Made by a program: the position numbers and the translations under genes | NCBI RefSeq assembly: GCF_963422355.1 | Contig: NC_085092.1 | Location: forward strand, 5,437,877-5,501,876 | Direction: 5' to 3' | From: Corticium candelabrum | Taxonomy: Eukaryota > Porifera > Homoscleromorpha > Homosclerophorida > Plakinidae | DNA length: 64,000 nucleotides | The notes under the pieces: generated by a model | Database searches by the model: none | Told to the model about the DNA's origin: nothing | What the model saw: only the letters and a program-made list of their open reading frames with translations | In this document: positions 59,101-64,000 of the stretch, piece by piece | Layout: each line of letters opens with the position of its first letter | How positions within the stretch are numbered: the first letter of the stretch is position 1

Positions 59101-60461
59101 TCTACTTGCATAGTGTAGAGCTGTCCATCCATTCTACCCAGACAACAGACATATGATCATGATGTTGTTAGCAGTGAATACAATACTAATACATTTACAT
59201 CTAGAAACACTGACTATAAAATATAACACATCCAATTCACCATTTCTTCTCACTAAACCCAATTCCACACAATACATCATAACCTCATTACACCACCAAA
59301 CGTCTAACAAATCATATCATTTGGACTCCACTGACGTGTCTGCTTGTCTCGAAGCATTTAAGTCTTGCAAACACTCAATTTCACCTCAAGCCTACATCTG
59401 AGGTGACTACCTGCTACATGTCGCTTACTTTTAGCAATAGCACATACAATATCTATTTTAGTAAATAAATATACACACAAAACACAATAACTAGAAGTAT
59501 CTATGTTAAAACCTTTCTCTACTTTCCACTCTCCTTCATTCATTTTCATGCCCACACTTGAATAAATATATACGAGTAGGAATGAAATAGTGCAAGGTAA
59601 GATAACAATGCCAATCTAGCATGTTTCTTCTCTGTTCTGTGTCTATATCTTACAACACAATGTTGGTCCAACTTGCCAGCTGTGACAACCTATTCATTGA
59701 TTATTCATTGTAAGCACACCAGAGATGCCATTAACATTACTCATTAAATCAATCATTGAAACACAACAAACTGCACTCAAATTTCTAACCAATTTATCAA
59801 CTCAACACAAATCTGACAATCACAATAAACTAACAAGTTGCACATAGTCACACACACTTCACATATTATACTGCACTCTCACCCCCTTCTCTTGATACTT
59901 CACATTGGCTTCTTTTCTTATAAGTACATCAACCATATCGGTTGATCCCACACCACACGCTACTTGAAGAGCAGATGGAATTCCCCACAATCCAATACCA
60001 TACCTTCCCTACAAAATATGGAGTCCTCTAAAGTAAAGTCAGTTGTAAACCGTCCATAACATGGGAGTGTGTGTGGACGTGACCATATAGCGAGCGTCAT
60101 TTGTGTCGGCTAAGCAAGCGCGTATGAGATAGAGGAAACGATTCATTCAATAATCTGGTCGGTACAAAGTCAGACGGTAAAAGCAACGTCACCTCGACTC
60201 TTACGTTGACAAGCATAACATACACACGACGTCTTCACTACAAACATGCTCGCGGCTCCATCACAAATTTTGCGATTTATAACGTCGAACACGCTGCGCT
60301 CTCTATTTCCCATCACTCACTCAAATTCTTACCTCATCTCTTGCTACAACATTGACGTCAGCGCCCTTCGCGATTGCTTTGGAGGCCTTTTCTACGTCCT
60401 TTTGCACAGCAGCATCGAAAAGAGCATTGTCAATCGCTCTTGAACGTTGGCGTTTCGCCAT
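43503..60461 (-). CDS. Ankyrin-Roc-COR-Death protein (DAPK-like ROCO without kinase), 12 exons
   Basis: Exons on the minus strand: 60461-60333, 60008-59883, 59133-59035, 57771-57682, 57625-57527, 51620-51507, 50047-49937, 49868-49799, 47547-45298, 45238-45191, 44041-43958, 43807-43503. Phases are 0 through exon 7 and consistent to the stop, giving about 1174 residues. The order is N-terminal cap, ankyrin repeats, Roc GTPase, COR, basic/acidic linker and Death domain. ROCO proteins are GTP-regulated signalling dimers. DAPK1 has the same order with an added N-terminal kinase, so a cytosolic role in cell-death or immune signalling is inferred. The exon 4 donor (GTTTTA) is weak and further ankyrin exons may exist. 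One intron carries an antisense DIRS-like element, others a Helitron and a MITE. No frameshift is seen in the exons. Confidence 0.75.
43958..44041 (-). CDS. ROCO gene exon 11: charged linker
   Basis: 28 codons, reading VGKGDDEQQDIKEPLKKKRK then LMVKEVS, phase 1 to 1, TTCTAG acceptor and GTGAGT donor. The KKKRK cluster could be a nuclear localisation signal. That is inference only. Confidence 0.65.
44114..44693 (+). mobile_element. Nonautonomous Helitron
   Basis: It starts TCTAATATATAAAGCTCAAA after an A and ends CTAG before a T. A hairpin at 44663-44681 (GCCCGT, 7-base loop, ACGGGC) lies 8 bases before CTAG. A 5' TC, a 3' CTRR preceded by a hairpin, and insertion between A and T define Helitrons, which are rolling-circle transposons. 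A GT microsatellite lies at 44138-44170 and there is no Rep/helicase ORF. It sits in an intron of the ROCO gene. Its interior matches fragments at 15120 and 29376. Confidence 0.85.
44865..44916 (-). pseudogene. Degenerate duplicate of the Death-domain exon
   Basis: After a GTCCAG acceptor the minus strand reads HLPDFETLRDAVKLRVTMY, matching the start of the functional Death exon (YSLDFDTVRDAV...). It then loses similarity and meets a stop. The flanking intron sequence also resembles that near 43840-43920, so a linker-plus-Death block was duplicated and this copy died. Confidence 0.6.
45191..45238 (-). CDS. ROCO gene exon 10: short acidic linker
   Basis: Reads DDAIECDARQQDEPQT with TTACAG acceptor and GTGAGT donor, phase 1 to 1. 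Composition and flanks resemble exon 11, supporting a tandem duplication. It could be skipped without changing frame. Confidence 0.6.
45298..47547 (-). CDS. ROCO gene exon 9: Roc GTPase and COR domains
   Basis: A 750-codon open exon, acceptor TCGTAG and donor GTAAGT. The P-loop GEEDAGKSS lies near residue 40 of the exon. The switch II motif DRGGQERF follows about 170 residues later, after a long acidic, Ser/Thr-rich insert (EEVTRDDEGDSVIEQTS). A TRED near FAVSTRED fits the TxxD base-recognition motif. COR begins around PLPWAVLDKLLGRV, then CRSALKYLSSLSTIAFYS, FTDLQWLVNVLTVFVT and FVAILQVMHLFDIICPM. Roc binds and hydrolyses GTP and COR mediates dimerisation. The insert between P-loop and switch II is unusually long for a Roc domain. 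Roc motifs appear intact, so GTPase activity is plausible. Confidence 0.85.
47548..49798. other. ROCO gene intron 8
   Basis: Contains the TA-flanked MITE at 48954-49433. The remaining sequence, including small ORFs at 47673-47909 and 48398-48892, has no recognised exon. Confidence 0.5.
48954..49433. mobile_element. 480-bp MITE with about 26-bp inverted ends and TA target duplication
   Basis: The left end CCGTATAAGATGAAATATTG and the complement of the right end CCATATAAGATGAAACATTG form an imperfect inverted repeat, flanked by TA at 48952-48953 and 49434-49435. Inside each end are repeats of the CCGCCAATATAAA kind in both orientations. It has no transposase and is probably mobilised by a Tc1/mariner-like enzyme. 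Confidence 0.75.
49799..49868 (-). CDS. ROCO gene exon 8
   Basis: 70 bases reading SAAAAVNPLPDVVESTNIDV then QLP, acceptor TGTTAG, donor GTAAGT. Phase 0 in and 1 out, which joins exactly to the Roc exon. A linker between ankyrin repeats and Roc. Confidence 0.6.
49937..50047 (-). CDS. ROCO gene exon 7: terminal ankyrin-like segment
   Basis: 37 codons starting DGQTAIQVGEEELQSD and ending AIISHLKECIDK, acceptor TGGACAG, donor GTGTGA. It begins like an ankyrin repeat (xGQTAI) and ends in a capping helix. Confidence 0.65.
50048..51506. other. ROCO gene intron 6
   Basis: AT-rich. Near 50801 is CAGGGTTCAA, also present at 52088. Short ORFs at 50806-51003 and 51240-51455 are not recognisable. Confidence 0.45.
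51507..51620 (-). CDS. ROCO gene exon 6: ankyrin repeat
   Basis: 38 codons: NGSTALHLICSYPGLTNDHL then VVKLLTSFGVDVSAKDN, acceptor TTTAG, donor GTATGT, phase 0. A clear ankyrin pattern with an extended inter-helix loop. Confidence 0.75.
51621..53989. other. ROCO gene intron 5, 3' part
   Basis: At 52088-52200 a block starting CAGGGTTCAAAAAATCCGG has dense near-palindromes (CGCCATATGGCG, TCGCCAATTTGGCGA) and may be a MITE end. Otherwise no exon or element is recognised up to the DIRS-like element. Confidence 0.4.
53997..55528 (+). pseudogene. DIRS-like reverse transcriptase and RNase H
   Basis: The first ORF reads GLGVVPKKDGSWRLICHLSA, KVDFKNAFRHCHVHPDDWHL, then a TAG at 54531-54533 interrupts the SSP region. 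The same frame continues with QMADAVEWILRVKF, the intact catalytic HYLDDFLILAS and LGIEIDSHNKVI. A frame change near 55200 leads into RNase H: LLFHCDNHAVVDIWW and NNTLADALSRGE. One nonsense codon and one frameshift are visible. The frame start is a truncation edge. Confidence 0.8.
55539..56455 (+). pseudogene. DIRS-like tyrosine recombinase
   Basis: Reads RQFNNFCQQMG, SAARHFHIQAGY, WAAFTTAFFGFMQVSEFTA, then HLRMSKSDPFHHGCNVV, HSFRIRAASSAASAG. The HxxR box is present. The first catalytic arginine, expected before the S/E-F motif, is glutamine (FMQVSEFT). The frame then breaks near 56365. A second frame holds the tyrosine region (SECFKTYVRSNIQVLR) after a stop. Tyrosine recombinases integrate the circular cDNA. 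This one lacks a catalytic residue. Confidence 0.75.
56456..57526. other. ROCO gene intron 5, 5' part
   Basis: Includes a GC-rich stretch at 56500-56850 that may belong to the DIRS-like element, then AT-rich sequence without a supported exon. Confidence 0.4.
57527..57625 (-). CDS. ROCO gene exon 5: ankyrin repeat
   Basis: 33 codons, VGHTPFLTACGYGCLPVV then QRLIESKCNKAATTN, acceptor TGTTTAG, donor GTAAGT. A canonical one-repeat-one-exon ankyrin unit. Confidence 0.8.
57682..57771 (-). CDS. ROCO gene exon 4: ankyrin repeat
   Basis: 30 codons, YGWTALHVAGNAEVVDYLLS then IGLNIEDHEM, acceptor AACTGCAG. The donor GTTTTA is poor, so the 3' edge is less certain. Confidence 0.65.
57772..59034. other. 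ROCO gene intron 3
   Basis: AT-rich. The paralogous homology with the left end of the window begins near 58760. No exon is recognised. Confidence 0.45.
59035..59133 (-). CDS. ROCO gene exon 3: ankyrin repeat
   Basis: 33 codons, NGWTALHYASRGGHVSIM then KRLVAAGCNKQATNH, acceptor GGGTAG, donor GTGAGT. Paralogous to 277-375, where the last third differs most. Confidence 0.8.
59883..60008 (-). CDS. ROCO gene exon 2: ankyrin repeat
   Basis: 42 codons with PSALQVACGVGSTDMVDVLI and NVKYQEKG, acceptor TTTGTAG, donor GTGAGA. Paralogous to 1125-1250. Confidence 0.75.
60333..60461 (-). CDS. ROCO gene exon 1 with start codon
   Basis: ATG at 60461 begins MAKRQRSRAIDNALFDAAVQ, followed by KDVEKASKAIAKGADVNV. 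The last part is an ankyrin half-repeat. The donor is GTAAGA. The ATG is conserved in the left paralogue (1703), supporting this start. Confidence 0.8.
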
Positions 60462-61582
60462 CTAGACCGTTAACTCAAAACGCAAGAGTAGACAAATGGA
60501 ACGAGTGCTAAATTTAGTAACTGTGACATCATAACGCGTGACTTAACAACGTTAAGTTGATATCAATTAATTATAAGATGCATTTTATACCGTAATATAT
60601 TTAATTTATCTTTTGAGGTTTACTTGTTGCAATTGTAGCTGCTGATGCCTACGATTGCAACGGACACATACCCAAAGTTTCAGCAATTTTCGTTGTGATT
60701 GTCACTGTCCATGATATGATGTCTCTGTTGCAATGACATACCAGGTCAATTAGTTCTGTCGGTCGTGTAAATATGTTTTTACAAACATGTCTGTTTGCCT
60801 GTCTGTCCAACCACCACCTGCCCGTCTGTCTGTTTGTTTGTCAACCCATCTGTCTGTCTGTCTGTCTACTCCTCTGTATGTATGTTTGTCTGTCCATTTA
60901 TTTACTCTTGCTGTTGCTGCATTGCCAAATGCAGTTGCTCTCCGTGTCAATATCGTCTGCTTATCTATCATCCCATAAGAAGACATGACTCTGATGACTA
61001 ATTCATGCACACATAATAACCAATTTGCACGACAAATTCTAAAACATACAAATAAATGAGATCGACTTGTCTATAAAAACAATAAAAATCAGTTACGAGT
61101 GACTGCAAACAAGACACAGTGTTTGCACTAATCTATAAATTTTCCTATTCTATAACAACAAATACATTGTCAGCCTAACATTTTCCAACACTAATTGATA
61201 TCAATAACCAGGATAAGATATCACACTTGTCAAACAATCAACTATCTCCCCCATCATGTCCACTATCGGTTTGAATTGTTGTTACTGCCGACAGTCGACA
61301 GCCGACTCAACCATACTGTGTAGGTCAGACAGTGGTGACGAGTCATCAACAGATTCTGGACTTCCAGCCATTTCCTACCCTACAAATGCAAACACTCGAC
61401 TAACAATATGCAAGCCATACTTTTTCACAGCCCTCCACCTCGCACACAAAGAGCAAACAGATACAATAACATCACTCTCCGCTCGTCTTGTGCACATGAG
61501 AGGCTGTGAAGAAAGATGAAGAAGTCACTACACGAACATGCTATAAAATTCCTTGCACAAACAAGCAATTTAACCCACCTAC
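60462..61582. other. Spacer between ROCO start and CARD exon
   Basis: 5' flank of the ROCO gene, with a CTGT-rich microsatellite at about 60786-60895. A short terminal exon of the CARD gene probably lies at about 61310-61395 (minus). After either TTTGTAG or GGTAG acceptor the frame closes within a few to about ten codons, so the CARD would be at the protein's extreme C-terminus. Confidence 0.45.
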
Positions 61583-61867
61583 CTGCATTGCATAGCAACA
61601 TTCGTCTGACTTCATGGTTGACTTCACTAACTGAAAGTATCTTTGCAAATTGTACTCCGTCAACCCACGGACGTTTCATAATCAACTTCAGTAAAGTTCT
61701 CCTCTCTTTCCCAAGATCATCAGTGTTATTAACATTTACCATCTCACCAGATGATATTATCTCTCGTTGGTATAAATAATCGGCAACATCATCTGCATCC
61801 AATATTCCTACAAATAAATGCCATTGTTTTCTGATAAGATCCTCTGCCAACTTTTGTCTGCCACATC
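61583..61867 (-). CDS. CARD-domain exon (C-terminal part of the gene upstream of ROCO)
   Basis: Acceptor TTTTAG, donor GTAGGT, open for 94 codons. Pieces: CGRQKLAEDLIRKQWHLFVG, ILDADDVADYLYQREIISSG, LGKERRTLLKLIMKRPWVDG, VQFAKILSVSEVNHEVRRML. The spacing of helix 1 (RKQWHLFVGILDADDV), the LYQREIIS turn, the RRTLLKLI helix and FAKIL...VRRML matches a CARD. CARDs assemble signalling complexes in apoptosis and innate immunity. The gene reads in the same direction as the ROCO gene, about 1.1 kb upstream of it. Its other domains are not identified. Confidence 0.7.
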
Positions 61868-62032
61868 CTAAAACTATGATCTAAATGGTAAGCAAATAAG
61901 CAGAACCAACCAGACAGAAAACCAGAGTAAGACTGATAAACACAAAGACAAACAGACAGACAGACAAACAAGTAGACAGATAGAGACACAAACACATGGA
62001 CAACACACAAACAGACACATACACAAACAAAA

Positions 62033-62077
<45 letters not shown>

Positions 62078-62758
62078 GCAGACAAACATAACATCTTCAT
62101 AATCAGTATAAAATCCAAGGCCCAACTCTCCACTTCTTGTACTCTTGATTATGAACGACGCTTGTCTACAATAGATACACACTATACTCATTACAATCAA
62201 ACATAAGATGTTAGATTGTCCGATCTTAATGTTGATGAGCTCACATATGAGAAGCAAGTCCAGCTTTAGATCGACATGTACTGGTACACAAAGAGAACCT
62301 CAGAGATTGTTGCACATCTTTTGAAACATTGCTGTGAGTTCAACCCTGACAACCACATGAGACATCGTTACAGGAGAATTAGACAAGAAAGATTATAGTA
62401 AAAGTCCCGATGTACAATCAATACGCTCACTTTGGCAAAACACGAGCACCCACTGATATACAGTTTGAAACGGGACAATTAGTAGACGACGAGATTCATG
62501 GCTTTGTAGGGTAGCCTTCCCGGTGTGTTTTCAACAAGATATTTCGAATACTCTAATGACCAGACACAGGATTGCATCGATGAACTGATGGTTGAGCTGC
62601 AAGAAGTAACGCATGTGTAGAGTGATCACAACTCAGGAATCACTGTAGCTGCTGTCGTTTTTCAAAACAGGCTGGCGAACCACAAAGTTCACAAACTTTT
62701 GGGTTTGTATGCCATCTACATGCGAGAACACATGCACACACACACATGCACGCACGTG

Positions 62759-62819
<61 letters not shown>

Positions 62820-62900
62820 CAACGTACTACACAGAAAAACTAGGAATCAGAGACACTAGATAAACAGTCAACAAATAGACTGAACACAAACTCAACTGAC
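61868..62900. other. Intron or spacer with microsatellites
   Basis: Contains an ACAG array at 62034-62078 and a CA array at 62729-62818. A possible minus exon at about 62100-62172 reads ASFIIKSTRSGELGLGFYTD after a TTGTAG acceptor, without a convincing donor. The plus-strand stretch 62290-62395 reads EIVAHLLKHCCEFNPDNHMR and might be a transposon remnant. Neither is secure. Confidence 0.35.
62729..62818. repeat. (CA)n microsatellite
   Basis: A perfect CA run of about 58 bases with imperfect CA/CG-rich flanks. Confidence 0.9.
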
Positions 62901-63320
62901 TTGATAAATTTTATGATCACATTTTGTTTGGAGGTAATCGAATGTCTGCTGATGAATCAGAGAGTTTCCATACAACTCAAGAACACAACTCCACCTTTTC
63001 TATCACAATAAATGCAAACTATATCTATATACACAAAGACACAAGTAAAACAAACTCGAACTTGACTTGCAGTCCAAGTTGGTCTGGCTGCTCAAATAAC
63101 ACGGCCAGTAAGAGCATGTGCATAGCGATCACTTCTAAACTGTTATCAATGATATAGAACTGGACAGTAAGTTGTAGATCCAAATTTTTGTAATTTGTGG
63201 TGTGTTGATTGTGTGGTAAATCCTATACCTTCAACTTTGGTTTTCTGTGTCTGTGGCTTAGAGCCAGAGTCTTGACAATATGTGGAATATCTCCCATCCC
63301 AATGAGCAATATGTTGAGTG
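62901..63320 (-). CDS. Three exons of a DNAAF3-like (DUF4470) gene
   Basis: Exon A 63320-63229: LNILLIGMGDIPHIVKTLAL then SHRHRKPKLK, donor GTATAG. Exon B 63159-63067: FYIIDNSLEVIAMHMLLLAV then LFEQPDQLGLQ. Exon C 62999-62901: VLELYGNSLIHQQTFDYLQT, donor GTCAGT. All junctions keep phase. The pattern fits DNAAF3: a GxGDxRHxxxTLA loop, FYxxExxLExxARxxLLL and LExxGN. DNAAF3 helps preassemble axonemal dyneins in the cytoplasm. The first arginine of the loop is proline here. The first residues of exon C look as if one base had shifted and then been compensated (KRWSCV where EKxELF is expected). The remaining exons are not found, so it may be a partial or decaying copy. Confidence 0.5.
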
Positions 63321-63599
63321 CTAAGTTTGATTAATTAAAGCAAAGTGAGAGTTTGAAATGCAGCTGGAAGATACTAAACAAAAAGACAGAAAGAACAGAA
63401 AGCAACAGATGGACACAGATACACCAGCAGTAAACATGCAAACACACACAAAGACAAACAACAAACAAAAACAACTAATAACAAACATACAACAGACTAC
63501 CCCGAACCCTAACCCTAAAACAAAAACAAAGAGACAAACACACTACCAAACATGAAACAGACATTTAGTGTAATTTGTTCTTTTCAAAGTGAGCAAACG
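63321..63599. other. Spacer with a low-complexity A/C-rich tract
   Basis: Positions 63390-63545 are A/C-rich and include two CCCTAA units. No gene supported. Confidence 0.4.
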
Positions 63600-64000
63600 T
63601 CAGGATCGACCTGCTGCCCTTAATTAGCTTAAGGTCACACTCCAGCCATATGGCCGGTCTCCTGTTTGCTACTCAGGAAAACTCTGAGCCTGTGCTAGTA
63701 TAATTTTCTAGAGTCAACCCACAACTCACAGGAACACTGTTTGTGACACTAACTTACGTTTTGGGAACCCTATGTCTCAACAGGAACCTCAGAAGCTAAT
63801 GATCAAGTCACAGCCAGTTGCCGCTACCATCCCCAGTCAAAGCCCGCGTAGTCATTTATGCTCCTGAGTCTAGAAAGGCAATTGTGTGTGAGCTCCTTGC
63901 CCAAGGCAATTATACACCTGTACTCATCCAAGACTTGAAGTTGCAACACAAAGTTACCGAATGTTTCCACTCTCCAAATGCGACTAACGATTGAGCTATA
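63600..64000 (-). mobile_element. Possible tRNA-derived SINE, running to the window edge
   Basis: The minus strand from the right edge has a box-A-like TAGCTCAATCG. A conserved-looking body follows (CCTTGGGCAAGGAGCTCAC), resembling a motif common in invertebrate SINEs. No good box B is found and the 5' end may lie outside the window. It is different from the SINE at 4075-4490. Confidence 0.35.

Larger units (their letters stand above)
58760..62090. repeat. Right copy of the diverged paralogous segment
   Basis: Colinear with 1-3220. It keeps open ankyrin exons and an intact CARD exon. Confidence 0.85.

Noticed and set aside
62290..62395. Integrase-type transposase remnant (EIVAHLLKHCCEFNPDNHMR)
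   Set aside because: The frame is short and the flanking readings are closed; resemblance is too weak to call.
63500..63520. CCCTAA repeats as a telomere
   Set aside because: Only two units inside a low-complexity A/C-rich tract, far too few for telomeric sequence.

Overview
This is eukaryotic, almost certainly invertebrate animal DNA. Split genes with GT/AG introns, a tRNA-derived SINE, a Helitron, hAT, DIRS-like, Ty3/gypsy and several non-LTR elements, and long CA/TA microsatellites are all present. Animal-type domain architectures appear: ankyrin repeats joined to Roc-COR and Death, CARD, a secreted CUB-like protein, a mitochondrial thiolase and a ciliary assembly factor. An early-branching marine animal such as a sponge would fit, but nothing in the window proves it.

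Layout. (1) 1-3220, minus strand: the 5' exons of an ankyrin-repeat gene (start codon at 1703, running off the left edge), with a dead CARD exon just upstream. (2) 2245-16300 is repeated essentially base for base as 16501-30556, at a constant offset of 14256 and separated by exactly 200 N. The block holds a SINE, a dispersed repeat, a broken hAT transposon, a second dead CARD-like ORF, a 5'-truncated non-LTR retrotransposon and a Helitron-related fragment. The end of one contig equals the start of the next, so this is best read as one locus assembled twice. (3) 30557-32635, plus strand: TATA box, signal peptide and CUB-like gene. (4) 33770-41503: a graveyard of retroelements. These are a non-LTR 3' end, a Ty3/gypsy copy with LTRs and a TA-flanked MITE inside one LTR, a second non-LTR reverse transcriptase, and a gypsy 3' end with its LTR. 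(5) 41520-43167: a third copy of the dispersed repeat, then the last exons of a trifunctional-enzyme-beta (HADHB) type thiolase with a frameshift. (6) 43503-60461, minus strand: a phase-consistent 12-exon gene for an ankyrin-Roc-COR-Death protein of about 1174 residues. It resembles a DAPK without the kinase. Its introns carry a Helitron, a TA-flanked MITE, a degenerate second Death exon and an antisense DIRS-like element. (7) 60462-64000: an intact CARD exon ending the next gene upstream, three exons of a DNAAF3-like gene and a SINE-like sequence, all on the minus strand.

The biological theme is death-fold signalling. The CARD exon and the ankyrin/ROCO/Death gene lie head to tail at the right end, and a diverged copy of the same arrangement with a decayed CARD lies at the left end. 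This suggests a duplicating and decaying family of innate-immune or cell-death adaptors. The rest of the window is mostly mobile elements at various stages of decay.
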